The notes beneath the pieces are model-generated. The model was given only the letters and a program-made list of their open reading frames with translations, made no database searches and was not told the origin of the DNA. Of a DNA stretch of 64,000 nt, positions 17,677 to 27,420 are shown piece after piece. Location: the NCBI GenBank assembly GCA_966250335.1, contig CBINGZ010000006.1:111733-175732 (forward strand), read 5' to 3'. The translations under genes and the position numbers were made by a program. Every line of letters starts with the position of its first letter. Position 1 is the first letter of the stretch. The stretch is from OLB7 sp966250335. Lineage in GTDB: Bacteria; Bacteroidota; Ignavibacteria; OLB7.

Positions 17677-20600
17677 CTACCTACCTCCCGAAATCCTCAG
17701 CCTCAGCTCGACACCCACTTTCGTCGTGCTGCGACTGATTTCGCGGGAGCCTTCCTCGTCGGGGATCGTCGCTTCGTAGCTCACGAAGGCGAGGGCGTCG
17801 AGGGCGTTCGAGAGGGAGTAGCGGACGCTGGGACGGAAGCTGATCTTCGTCGACCCGTTGTTGTTCCCTTCCGGCTTGAAATCGGTCAGATTGAACCGCT
17901 TCCTGTTGTTCCGCGAATAGGTGAAGGTCGTCTGGAACTCGATCTCGTTCTTCAGGTTCAGCCCGAAGAGGGGAAGGTTGAACCCGCGCTTCTGGTAGCT
18001 GAGCTGAAGCTGCGCCTCGTTCTTCACCTCCTTGCTGATCTCGTTCTTGGCCGCCGTGATGAGCGAGAAATCGGTCGTCGTGTTGTAGCTCAACGACCCG
18101 GTCGCCGTGCCGTCGAAGACGTCGGGCTTGCCGCTGACGGTGAGCTGGACGAGCGGAGCGAACCCGCGGGTGACCGTCTGCGTCTGCGGCTTCTCCTCCT
18201 CCCCCGCCACCTCGTAGTTGTAGGTGAACTTGCCGTTGTAGATATGCCTGATCGACGCGTTCGACGCCCAGCTGCTCATGAACGGAAGCTTCTCCAGTCC
18301 GTTCCAGTTGAACTGCCAGTTGAGACGCGGCAGGTAGCGGCTGATCTCCCCGGGGAGCCAGTTCAACGCCTCCAGCTGCTCCTCGAACGTGCGCGAGAGG
18401 ACCCGGGTCAGCTCCTTGTTGTAGTTCACCTGCGCCTGCCCGAACGCGGCCGAATCCGCGGCGTTCGGGTTGGCGGGAAGCTGCGGCACCGCCAGTTCCG
18501 CCTTCCGCCGCGCATACTCGTCCACCACCCCGTCGATGTCGTTGTTGAACGCGCCGAAGAGGAGGAAGTCGGGGAGACTCAGGTAGGAACGGCTCAGGCT
18601 GTGTGTCGTCGTCTCGATCCCCGGAATCACCTCTCCCAGTTCGCTGGTCGTCAGCGGGGTGCTTCTGTTGTAGCCCCATTTCACGTTCCAGTTCAGGGTG
18701 ATCGAGGCGCCGGGCCAGAGCGTTCTCTCGGTGCTCGCCTGCAGGTTGTTCTCCTGCGTCGTGAAGTCGGTGACGTAGATCCCCGGCATCCTGATTCCCG
18801 CCTCCTTCTGCACGTCGATGAAGGGGAAGGCGGACTTGAGCCCGAACTTCAGTCTGGCGTGCGGATCGGAGGTCAGACCGAGCTGGTACGCGGCCCCGGG
18901 ACCGAAATCGGGGGACTCCGATCGGAAGAAGAGGGAACGTCCCCAGAGGTTCGAGATGCCGGTCGAGCCGAGGATCCCCTGGTTCTTGGAGCTGTTGTTC
19001 TGGTTGAACGAGAGATTGATCTTCTCGAAATCGAGCAGCGGCACCTTGATCAGATAGCGCAGGATCGATGCGATCGCCGACTCCGAGGTCGTATCGGCCT
19101 TGCCGGTCGGGGGATCGCCCCAGAGAGCGTTCGCCAGAAGACGGAGGCTGATGTTCAGGCCGAGCGTCGCGTTGCTGTTCCACTGGGCGGACTTGGTGGA
19201 ACTCCCCGCCGTGGAGATCTGCGACAGCTCGTCGTTCCACTTGTAGTCCACCTTGTAACGCGCCGACGGCGTGACGAACCTGTCGATGTTCGGAATGAAC
19301 GGGATACGCGGCCGCGTGTTGAAGGTGAACGACTGGCTCATCGCCTGGTCGCGGCCGAAGTTGAAGAGACGTCCCTCGTTGAAGAAGAGATCGTCGGCGA
19401 TATCCCCCGCGCCCCTCTGGCGCCGGAGTGAATCGATCTCCAGATGGGCGAGCGAGCTCCGCACGTCGAGCGTGTAATCGGTCGAGATGTTCAGGATGCC
19501 GCCGTCGGTGATCGGCCACCGGAACTGCGCGGTACGGCTCGCCTCGAAGTCACGGATCACCGAGCTGGGGAACTCGACGTTCCGGAGCTTCTCCGTGATG
19601 CGGCCGCGCTTGATCTCCGTGCCGACCCCGAAGGTCTGCGGCAGCAGGTTCACCTTGAAATCCTTCCAGAAGCTGAGCACCGGCGTCGTCTCGAAGATCT
19701 TCTTGAACGGCTGGATGTCGAACCCGGTCAGGGTCGGCGTCTGGTAGCCCCCCTTGAACCTCCAGCTCCAGTCGAACCTCTGCTCGATCAGCGGCGACCG
19801 CTGCCGCTCCTGGCGGTAGTCGAACCCGAACGTGAACTTGTTGAAGATGTCGCGCACGTACCAGCTCTGCCCCGGCCATGCAAGGCGGAAGTTGGAGAAG
19901 GCGAACGCGTCGACCACGCTCAAGGTCTGGGTCGCCAGCCGCAGGCTGTCGGCCCGCGCGCGCGCGGCGTTGGGATCGGCGCTCCCCTCGGAGATGATCC
20001 GCTCACCGGCAGCATTCACATCGACATCGGACTCCGATATGTAGCGCGGCTTCCTGACGGTCTCCGCATGGTTGAAGGTGAAGGGGATCGATGATCCCTT
20101 CAGCGCTTCCGGCAGGAACTTGGTGAGGGCGAACGAGGTGTTGACCGCCCAGGTCGTGGTCTCAACGCGGTCGCCGAACCGGTCCTCCAGCCTGTGGAAG
20201 TTCGGGTTGGATCGTTGCGCGTTATAGTTGATCGTGCCGAGATCGGCCAGTTTCACCTCTCCCTGCATCGTCGCCGCCCAGTCCGCGGCATCCTCCGGCT
20301 CCACCACCCGCAGCTCGTTGACCCACATGGTCGTGGTGAGCGCGCCGGGGTAGGCGTTGTTCTCCACACCGAAGGAGACGAACTGGATGCGGGTGAGCGA
20401 GGGGAGCCCGCGGAGCGCGAACTTTGCCGTCGGCTGCCCCGGCACCTGGTAGATCCGGCTGCCGTCCCCCTGGAGGATTCCGTCGGCGAGCTTGATCGCC
20501 GCAAGGTCGTCGAAGTTGATCGTATACTCGTGCCAGTCACGAAGCAGCGGAACGCGATATTCGTAGTAGTTGAGCGAGTCCCACCCGAAGCGGATCAGCG

Positions 20601-23600
20601 CCATCACCTTGGCGGGAGCGCCCGGGATCGGCTCCACATCCATGTCGCCGCTGCCGTGCAGGAAGAACTTCATCTTCTTGTAGTTGAAGACATCGAACGA
20701 ACGGGGACGGACGCGGACGGCCGAGCGCGATTCGCCGCGCGCCAGATCCTTCACACGAACCGAAAGCGACTGCTCGTTCTTCAGGATCTCCGGGTTGCTG
20801 TAGTCCTCCTCCCGCTCCACTCCCGGCGGAATGGTGTAGTAGTCGGGGGGACCTGCATTATCCTCCACGTTCACGTAGGCGACCTCCAGCTTCGGGTCGC
20901 GGGCCGTATCGTTCACCGCCAGCGCGCTGTTGCGCCAGTCGCTTCCCACAAGGTTGAACTCCGCGAAGCGGATACGCGCGAACGCCGGTCCCTTGATCAC
21001 AAGACGAGCGAACTGTACGTTGCCGAACGAGGGATTGCCGACCTCCCTGTATCCCGTCCTGATCGGAATGCGATACTGCCGCCATCCCTTCAGGTTGTCG
21101 CCGCCCCCCACGATCTGGGGATTGGTCACCGGGTTGGGGTCGAGGTTGATCTCGTACCGGAAGTACGAGTTGTCCAGATCGAGGCTCTTGTTGCCGTTCA
21201 GATCCTCTGAATCGGGGAAGGGACCGCTCTCACGTCCGACGTTCTTCTCAAGGCCGTTGACGTAGCGGTAATCCTGGTAGTTGTCGCTGGTGTAGGCCGA
21301 GAACTGGTAGTCGTCGCGCGCCGGGTCCTCTTCGCTCAGGCCGTACTGCGCGCGCTCCTGCTCCTGGTTGATCCGGTCGATACCGACATCCTCCCCCTCG
21401 TTCAGCACGTCGTCCTGCTGCGTGTTGTTCGGGTTGACGCCATCCTCGGTGTTCAGATCGAGGTTGGGGATCACATCCTCCGAGATCTGCCCCAGATCGA
21501 GATAGACCTTCGTGTTGCCGAGATCCTGCACCTCACGCGCGTTCAGCGTCACCTCGATATAGTCGATGTTCTCCTCATCCAGGTTGGTCGTGAAGAAGGA
21601 GAGGCTTCGCATCATGCCGCCCCACGCCTCGTTCAGCGGCGGCGCCGCCTCGTAGCCGACGTTCGGGTTGTAGATGCCGCGGGCTCCCGGATCGAACTGC
21701 ACATCGAGGATCGACGCCTGCTGGGCGTAGGTGCTGGTGAACTTTCCGGGCCAGATGTCGATCACCGGCGTGTTGGCGGGCTGCCGGTTGTACCACCAGA
21801 AATGTCCCTTGTTGGAAAGACGCGAGGAGTCGGTGATCCCCAGGCTGGAATCGAGCGGGGAGCTGGCATGACGCCAGAGGGCGTAGTGGAGACCGAGCTG
21901 GATCTGCCGTTTCGCCCCCGATTCGAAATCGTCGATGTAGGCGGACCCGACGTCGCCGTCGCTGGAGACAAGGCTCTGCTTGGTGTTCGGGTTCGGAGAC
22001 ATCAGCGCCCACTCGCCGCCGACCTTGATCGAGGAGGGCTCCTTCGTGTCGATCAGCGGGAGCGCGTCGATCGCGCGGGTCAGGAAGTCGGCCGTGTAGT
22101 CGACCCAGCCGTCGAAGCCGATCGCCAGGTTGGTCATCGGCTCCTCCCCCGCGTAGATCTGCACCTTGTTCGTCGGCGTGGTCTGGCCGAACCGGAGCAG
22201 GGTCATGCCGAGCTTCGACTTCACCTTTCTCTTGTTGAGCAGATCGTAATCGGCGCGGAGACCGAAGAGGGTCTTCTGCGCGACGGTAAAGAAGTCGTTC
22301 TGTTCGTACTCCACCTGAATGTTGCCGGTGGCTGTGTTCGCCTTCGGCGAGATCAGGGTCACCTCGCCGAACACCGGATCGACGCGATAGTCGAGTCCCT
22401 CGGTCAGAACCTCGCCGTTGGCGACCACCTTGATCGAGTTCGGGGCAAGGTTGAAGGCTCCCAGGGTGATCTTGTTCCCCGTGCCGCTGCCGGCGACCTC
22501 GCCGCTGATGGTATATCGTGCCGCGCTACTGTTGTCCCGCTGCGCCTGCTCGCGGGTCTGGTCGTAGATCGAGTTGACGATGAAGGGATCGGCGTTCCCC
22601 CCCAGCAGCGGGGAGTTTCTCAACCCCTGACGGAACGGCTCCGTGGAGGGGAAGGTGATCTCGCCGGTGACCGGGTTGAAGAAATAGGGAGAGTTGATAT
22701 CGAACTCGCCGTCGGGCGTTGCCGCCTTGGAGCTGTTGACCCGGTCGACGCCGAGGACCTCCACCAGACGCGGGTTGCCGGGGATCTTCAGCACGGTGCT
22801 GGTATCGGGGGGAACTCCGTAGGTGATCGTGATCCGGGAGGCCGCCACATCCACGTTCGTCTTTCCCACCGAATAGATGTTCTTCATCTGGCGGGCCCAG
22901 AGCGACTTGAAGGTCGGCTGCAGGTTGTTGACGTAGACGAGCTTCAGGATGGCGATGTCGTTGGCGTTGTCGCTTCTGGTGTTCGAGAGTTCGCCGAACG
23001 TGCCGGCGCCGGCCGTCCTGTAGGCGACCGCGTAGATCTTTCCGCTCTCCAGTCCCTTGATCGTCAGGGTGCCGAGCTGCCGGTCGACCTCGAAATCGCG
23101 TCCCGGATCAAGGCGGACGAACGACGCCGCCTGTACCTCGCCGCTCTTGAAATCGGCCGGCGCGGGGGTCGTCCACGGGTTTCCGTAGCGGCCGATGGCG
23201 GGGACCGGCGGAAGGTCGGCGTAGGCGATCCCGCGGAACTGCGACGGGAGCGATCCATCCTGCACCTGCTTGTAGAGCTCGATCTCCGTGATGTTCCAGG
23301 GGGCCATCGCCACGGTGGCGGCCGGCGGCTGATTCCGGTAGAAGATGTCGTAGAAGTTCTTGTAGGTCGTGTCGAGCCAGAAGTGGTTCGGCGCGTAGTC
23401 GTACGGCTTCAGGGAGATCTGCGACTTCACCGATCCGCCGGTCACCGATACCGTCTTCCGCTCACCCCGCTTCTGGGAGGCGATGGTGGTCAGGAAGAGG
23501 GGACCGAACTTGAAGCTCGATTTGATGCCGAAGAGGGTCTGGCTGCCGCCGATCAGGGAGCTGGCGCTCTGCAGACTCACGTTCCCCGCCTCGACGCTCT

Positions 23601-24339
23601 GGATGATGTCGTCGTCGCTGGCGGGCCCGCCGCCGAACCCGATCTTGAGCTGATTATCGATGTCGAACGTCCGTTGCGTGTCGAAATCGGCGTTCAGCTT
23701 CAGCTTCTCTCCAACCTTGCCGGAGACCGCCACCTGGATGTTCTGATTGAAGAACGGGGCCGACTGGGTGGAGTTGTAGGCGCTGATCGAGGTCAGATTG
23801 TTGTCGTCCCACTGCCACCCCGCGCTGACGTTCACACTGCCGTTGACGCTGATGCTGACCGTGGGGGAGCCGAAGAGACCGAAGATGCCGCCGGTCGGGA
23901 TCGGCGGTTTGAACGCGAACCCTTCGCCGAAGATATCCTTGATCCCCCCCGCGCGTCCCTTCTTGGCGCTGTCCAGGTTGTAGGAGCGCGCCCGTTCCTC
24001 CCACATGATCCGTTCCTGCTCCTCCTGACGACGGGCCACGTACTGGTCGAGGGTCATCGTCTGCGGCTGGCTGAAGGGCTGGCCGAAGAGACTCTCGCGG
24101 ACACGGACCGTTCCGGTGACCGAATCGAATTCCACCGAATGCCTGTATCCCTCATACGGGAACGGATCGACGAAAGGAGAGAAGGGAGATCTCGGGGTGG
24201 TCGTGGTCGGCTCTACCGGCCGGGAACGATCGGTCGTATCGGTCTGGGCGGACCCCTGCGAGAGGGCCGCCAGAAGCAATCCGAGCAGCGTGAGAACAAC
24301 AGACGCCGACGACCGGCGATATGGATTCGTATCGATCAA
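17677..24339 (-). CDS. sprA: SprA, type IX secretion outer-membrane translocon
   Basis: 2220 residues, the size range of SprA, the giant 36-strand barrel that is the outer-membrane channel of the type IX secretion system. The N-terminus has a hydrophobic signal segment (SVVLTLLGLLLAALSQGSAQ), then DPFPYEGYRHSVEFDSVTG. Family-like stretches include NVSAGWQWDDNNLTSISAYN, DFDTQRTFDIDNQLKIGF, DYAPNHFWLDTTYKNFYD and WRQYRIPIRTGYREVG. Strand-rich sequence continues to the C-terminus (VGVELRLRISGGR). The start is TTG at 24339: an in-frame stop lies at 24348-24346 and no ATG precedes the signal peptide. The gene stands alone, without other T9SS genes beside it. It should export the sorting-domain proteins at 8476 and 53750. 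Confidence 0.95.
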   Translation of the reverse strand: MIDTNPYRRSSASVVLTLLGLLLAALSQGSAQTDTTDRSRPVEPTTTTPRSPFSPFVDPFPYEGYRHSVEFDSVTGTVRVRESLFGQPFSQPQTMTLDQYVARRQEEQERIMWEERARSYNLDSAKKGRAGGIKDIFGEGFAFKPPIPTGGIFGLFGSPTVSISVNGSVNVSAGWQWDDNNLTSISAYNSTQSAPFFNQNIQVAVSGKVGEKLKLNADFDTQRTFDIDNQLKIGFGGGPASDDDIIQSVEAGNVSLQSASSLIGGSQTLFGIKSSFKFGPLFLTTIASQKRGERKTVSVTGGSVKSQISLKPYDYAPNHFWLDTTYKNFYDIFYRNQPPAATVAMAPWNITEIELYKQVQDGSLPSQFRGIAYADLPPVPAIGRYGNPWTTPAPADFKSGEVQAASFVRLDPGRDFEVDRQLGTLTIKGLESGKIYAVAYRTAGAGTFGELSNTRSDNANDIAILKLVYVNNLQPTFKSLWARQMKNIYSVGKTNVDVAASRITITYGVPPDTSTVLKIPGNPRLVEVLGVDRVNSSKAATPDGEFDINSPYFFNPVTGEITFPSTEPFRQGLRNSPLLGGNADPFIVNSIYDQTREQAQRDNSSAARYTISGEVAGSGTGNKITLGAFNLAPNSIKVVANGEVLTEGLDYRVDPVFGEVTLISPKANTATGNIQVEYEQNDFFTVAQKTLFGLRADYDLLNKRKVKSKLGMTLLRFGQTTPTNKVQIYAGEEPMTNLAIGFDGWVDYTADFLTRAIDALPLIDTKEPSSIKVGGEWALMSPNPNTKQSLVSSDGDVGSAYIDDFESGAKRQIQLGLHYALWRHASSPLDSSLGITDSSRLSNKGHFWWYNRQPANTPVIDIWPGKFTSTYAQQASILDVQFDPGARGIYNPNVGYEAAPPLNEAWGGMMRSLSFFTTNLDEENIDYIEVTLNAREVQDLGNTKVYLDLGQISEDVIPNLDLNTEDGVNPNNTQQDDVLNEGEDVGIDRINQEQERAQYGLSEEDPARDDYQFSAYTSDNYQDYRYVNGLEKNVGRESGPFPDSEDLNGNKSLDLDNSYFRYEINLDPNPVTNPQIVGGGDNLKGWRQYRIPIRTGYREVGNPSFGNVQFARLVIKGPAFARIRFAEFNLVGSDWRNSALAVNDTARDPKLEVAYVNVEDNAGPPDYYTIPPGVEREEDYSNPEILKNEQSLSVRVKDLARGESRSAVRVRPRSFDVFNYKKMKFFLHGSGDMDVEPIPGAPAKVMALIRFGWDSLNYYEYRVPLLRDWHEYTINFDDLAAIKLADGILQGDGSRIYQVPGQPTAKFALRGLPSLTRIQFVSFGVENNAYPGALTTTMWVNELRVVEPEDAADWAATMQGEVKLADLGTINYNAQRSNPNFHRLEDRFGDRVETTTWAVNTSFALTKFLPEALKGSSIPFTFNHAETVRKPRYISESDVDVNAAGERIISEGSADPNAARARADSLRLATQTLSVVDAFAFSNFRLAWPGQSWYVRDIFNKFTFGFDYRQERQRSPLIEQRFDWSWRFKGGYQTPTLTGFDIQPFKKIFETTPVLSFWKDFKVNLLPQTFGVGTEIKRGRITEKLRNVEFPSSVIRDFEASRTAQFRWPITDGGILNISTDYTLDVRSSLAHLEIDSLRRQRGAGDIADDLFFNEGRLFNFGRDQAMSQSFTFNTRPRIPFIPNIDRFVTPSARYKVDYKWNDELSQISTAGSSTKSAQWNSNATLGLNISLRLLANALWGDPPTGKADTTSESAIASILRYLIKVPLLDFEKINLSFNQNNSSKNQGILGSTGISNLWGRSLFFRSESPDFGPGAAYQLGLTSDPHARLKFGLKSAFPFIDVQKEAGIRMPGIYVTDFTTQENNLQASTERTLWPGASITLNWNVKWGYNRSTPLTTSELGEVIPGIETTTHSLSRSYLSLPDFLLFGAFNNDIDGVVDEYARRKAELAVPQLPANPNAADSAAFGQAQVNYNKELTRVLSRTFEEQLEALNWLPGEISRYLPRLNWQFNWNGLEKLPFMSSWASNASIRHIYNGKFTYNYEVAGEEEKPQTQTVTRGFAPLVQLTVSGKPDVFDGTATGSLSYNTTTDFSLITAAKNEISKEVKNEAQLQLSYQKRGFNLPLFGLNLKNEIEFQTTFTYSRNNRKRFNLTDFKPEGNNNGSTKISFRPSVRYSLSNALDALAFVSYEATIPDEEGSREISRSTTKVGVELRLRISGGR

Positions 24340-24744
24340 GGAAATTCTAGTCGGTCACTGGAGCGTAAGGAGCCTTCTCGTATCGCATGTGCATACGACC
24401 GGCACGGGAATAGAGAGGCCGTGCCTCACCCGCGCCGCGGTCATGAGACCGCCGCGAAACGGCAAATATGATGCTATCACCGTCGCCGGGCAAGTGATGA
24501 TGCCGATTGCCGCATCATCCGGGAATCACGGGACGGGAGGGCGAATCGACACATGCGTAGAGTGTACGGCAGTAACCGAAACGATCGATAGAACCTCGTG
24601 ATGTTGGTTGATACTTGTGAGAGGCTCGACAACGATAAGCCGAAGCCCCCCCAGCGACAATGCAAATCTTGATCCCTACCCGCCCGCGACCGGTTCGCGG
24701 GAGAAGCGGGTCAGAGCCGGCCCGAAGACCGGCCCCGTGACTCG
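24340..24744. other. Intergenic region upstream of sprA
   Basis: 405 bases without a credible gene; overlapping short frames lack coherent protein sequence. The left part must hold the sprA promoter, and the right part holds hairpins downstream of the kinase gene. GC falls in the middle (about 24470-24660). No clear -33/-7 Bacteroidota-type promoter was recognised. Confidence 0.35.
24683..24733 (-). terminator. Two GC hairpins downstream of the kinase gene
   Basis: A 5-bp stem (GCCGG/CCGGC, 24716-24720 with 24729-24733) lies 11 bases after the kinase stop, and a 7-bp stem (CCCGCGA/TCGCGGG, 24683-24689 with 24695-24701) follows. Neither has a U-tract. They are a plausible end for the minus-strand transcript. 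Confidence 0.4.
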
Positions 24745-27309
24745 TCAGCTTTCCTTGTATTCCTTCAGAGCGGCCTTGGCGCGGCGCTGCTTCCGCGCCT
24801 TCCCCTCGTTCTCCTCGTCCAGCCCGCCGTAGTAGTTGTAGTACCGGTAATAGCGGTAATACTTGTACGAGGCCGAACCGTAGCTCTGGGCGACGTCGAA
24901 GTCGTTGAGCACCACGCCGAGAAGCGGCATGTTGACCCGCTCCAGACCCTCACGCGCCTTTTCCAGGAACTCCATCTTCGTCTTGTGCGCGCGCACCACA
25001 AGGATCGTGGTGTCGGCAAGCGTGGAGAGGATGACGGCGTCGGTGACGGCTCCCACCGGCGGGGAGTCGATGACGATCATGTCGTAATGATCCTCCAGCT
25101 CGGCGAGCAGCTCCTGCATCCGCCGCGAGCCGATCAGCTCCGACGGGTTCGGCGGGATCGAACCAGAGGTGAGGATATCGAGATTCGCGACCCCGCTGGC
25201 ATGGATCGCCTCCTCCAGCCGCACGGTCCCGATCAGACAGTTGACCAGACCCGGTTCCCTGGGGAGACCGAAGACCGAGTTCTGCGTGGGACGGCGAAGA
25301 TCGCAGTCGATCAGGAGCGTCTTGGCGCCGCTCTGCGCCAGGGTGATCGCCAGGTTCGTCGAAGTGGTCGACTTCCCCTCCTGCGGAACCGAACTGGCGA
25401 CCAGGATCTTCCGCACCGGAGCCTCGATGCCGGCGAACTGCACGGCCGTCCGGAGCGACCTGTACGATTCGGCGATCGGCGCCTTCGGCTGCACATGCGC
25501 TATCAGGTGCGACGACGCGCGTCCCTGCAGACGCTGCGCCAGCATATCCCCCTCTTTTATATCGATCGTCAGCGAGCCGGGGGGGATCAGCGGGATCGTG
25601 GTCAGCACCGTGAAGCCGTTCTTCTCCAGCTCGTCCGGGGAGTGGACCGTGGTGTCGCTGTAGGCAAGCAGGAGGGCGATCCCCACGCCGATCGCCAGAC
25701 CGATGAAGAGACCGACCGAGATGTTCGCGATCCGGTTCGGGCTGACCGGCTTGAGCACCGGGAGTGCCGGCTCGAAGATACGGGCGGTCGGGGTGACCGA
25801 CTGCTCCTCCAGCACCTTCTTGTTGTATTCCTCGTTCAGCTCCTTGTAGATCTTGTCGAGCGCCGTCTTCTCGCGCTGCAGCCGCTGCACGTCGAGCTCC
25901 TGGCTCGGCACCAGCGAGATCCGCCGCTCGATCGTCCCCTTGGCCGCCATGATCGCCATGAACTGCGCCTTCAGCGCCTGAAGGTTGATCTCATCCTCGA
26001 AAATCGCCTGCTTGATGTTCCCGAGCGAGGCGGTCGGCATGTAGTCGTCGCGCGAGCCGTGGGCGATGGCGCTGACCTTGGAGTTCTTCAGTCTGGTGAC
26101 GACGCTGTCGAGCTGCGACTGAAGAATCCCGAGCTGCTCGTCGAGATTCTTCATCGTGTTCCTGTACATCGTCGGGCTGGCGCCGCCGAACCCTTCGATC
26201 TCCATCAGCTCCTTCTTCACCTTCAGCTCGGCGATCGTCTTCTGAAGCTGGGTGGAATAGATCCAGGCGCCGGAGGCGTACTCCTCGGCGAAGGAGGAGT
26301 CGATCTCCTTGTACTGCCGCTTCGACTCGTGCAGTTTCCGATCGAGCGACGACATCTCGATCTGCGTCTGGGAGGCGTCGTTATCGAGCTTCGACTTGGC
26401 GGCGACAAGATCCCCGGCCTGCATGTCGAGCCCCAGAATGCCGTTCGCCTCCAGATAGTTCTTCAGGTCCACCTCCTGCTTCGTCAGCGAGTCGCGGGTG
26501 GTCTCCATCTGCTTGGAGACGAACTGCTTCATCTGCTTCGCCTTCCGGCTGTTCTGCTCCAGATTGTCGGCGATATAGATGTCGGCGTAGACGTTGGAGA
26601 TCAGCGCCGCCTCATGCGGGTCCCCCGCGCTGGTGTTGACCTGGATGATATCCGCATCCTTTGACGGTGTGACGGTGATCATCTTGCGGAGGCTGAGGAC
26701 GATCAGATCGACCATCAGATCCCGCCCCTCCTGCACGCTCACCCCGGCCAGTTTCCCCCCGAGCTTCGCCTCGGCCGCGGCGACCACCGGGAGCACCGGG
26801 CCCCGCTTCACCGAATCGATATGGCGGATATCGAGCAGACGGTAGGCGGTCTTCTCCAGAATCGGTCGCGATGTGAGGATCTGCAGTTCCTTCTTCAGCT
26901 CGCGGTCGGAGTTGTTCCAGTACGAGGGGGAGTTGAGCAGGGGAAGCCCCTGGTCCCGCTCGTTGACCAGAATCTGCAGCGACGACTCGTAGATGAACGG
27001 CAGCGAATAGGTGTAGTAGGCGGAGAGCGATCCGGTGACGATCAGGCAGGCGAGGATGATCCATTTGCCGCGCCAGAGAAGTCCGAGATAATCGAGCAGC
27101 TTCAGGCGGTTCTTCTTCTCGTCCCCGTCGATCAGCGTCCGCTGAAGACGCGCCAGCTCGCCGTTGAACGGCTGGGAGACGATCGGCGACACCCCTCGCG
27201 ACCTGTACGGGAGCGGCTTGTTGCCGTTGAAGGGAGTGTTGCCGCCTGTCCCGTTGCCGTTCCGGCCGCTGCCGTTTCCGGTCGGGAAGTCATCGCTTGG
27301 AGTTCTCAT
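24745..27309 (-). CDS. Fused Wzz co-polymerase / BY-family tyrosine autokinase
   Basis: 854 residues. The N-terminal Wzz domain is bounded by two membrane segments, one near residues 78-100 (WIILACLIVTGSLSAYYTY) and one near 530-555 (GLFIGLAIGVGIALLLAY), with a long coiled-coil periplasmic part between them. The C-terminal cytoplasmic kinase has Walker A VPQEGKSTTSTN (about 640), Walker A' LLIDCDLRRP (about 668) and Walker B MIVIDSPPVG (about 742). The tail has a tyrosine cluster (YKYYRYYRYYNYYGG), the usual autophosphorylation site. Such proteins set chain length and drive export of capsular or exopolysaccharide. No glycosyltransferase or Wza gene is in the window. The N-terminal glycine/asparagine-rich tract is low complexity. 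Confidence 0.93.
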   Translation of the reverse strand: MRTPSDDFPTGNGSGRNGNGTGGNTPFNGNKPLPYRSRGVSPIVSQPFNGELARLQRTLIDGDEKKNRLKLLDYLGLLWRGKWIILACLIVTGSLSAYYTYSLPFIYESSLQILVNERDQGLPLLNSPSYWNNSDRELKKELQILTSRPILEKTAYRLLDIRHIDSVKRGPVLPVVAAAEAKLGGKLAGVSVQEGRDLMVDLIVLSLRKMITVTPSKDADIIQVNTSAGDPHEAALISNVYADIYIADNLEQNSRKAKQMKQFVSKQMETTRDSLTKQEVDLKNYLEANGILGLDMQAGDLVAAKSKLDNDASQTQIEMSSLDRKLHESKRQYKEIDSSFAEEYASGAWIYSTQLQKTIAELKVKKELMEIEGFGGASPTMYRNTMKNLDEQLGILQSQLDSVVTRLKNSKVSAIAHGSRDDYMPTASLGNIKQAIFEDEINLQALKAQFMAIMAAKGTIERRISLVPSQELDVQRLQREKTALDKIYKELNEEYNKKVLEEQSVTPTARIFEPALPVLKPVSPNRIANISVGLFIGLAIGVGIALLLAYSDTTVHSPDELEKNGFTVLTTIPLIPPGSLTIDIKEGDMLAQRLQGRASSHLIAHVQPKAPIAESYRSLRTAVQFAGIEAPVRKILVASSVPQEGKSTTSTNLAITLAQSGAKTLLIDCDLRRPTQNSVFGLPREPGLVNCLIGTVRLEEAIHASGVANLDILTSGSIPPNPSELIGSRRMQELLAELEDHYDMIVIDSPPVGAVTDAVILSTLADTTILVVRAHKTKMEFLEKAREGLERVNMPLLGVVLNDFDVAQSYGSASYKYYRYYRYYNYYGGLDEENEGKARKQRRAKAALKEYKES

Positions 27310-27420
27310 GTCGGATCATAGCTCAAAAAGTCGCCGCCAATATATCCCGGCCGTCCGGAAGATCAAACGGCCCGAAGATCAAACCTCCGGAACATACCGG
27401 GAGGGAAGGAAGAGGATCTT

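Noticed and set aside
24477..24665. Short minus-strand frame upstream of sprA
   Set aside because: No protein-like composition; it lies in the promoter region of sprA.
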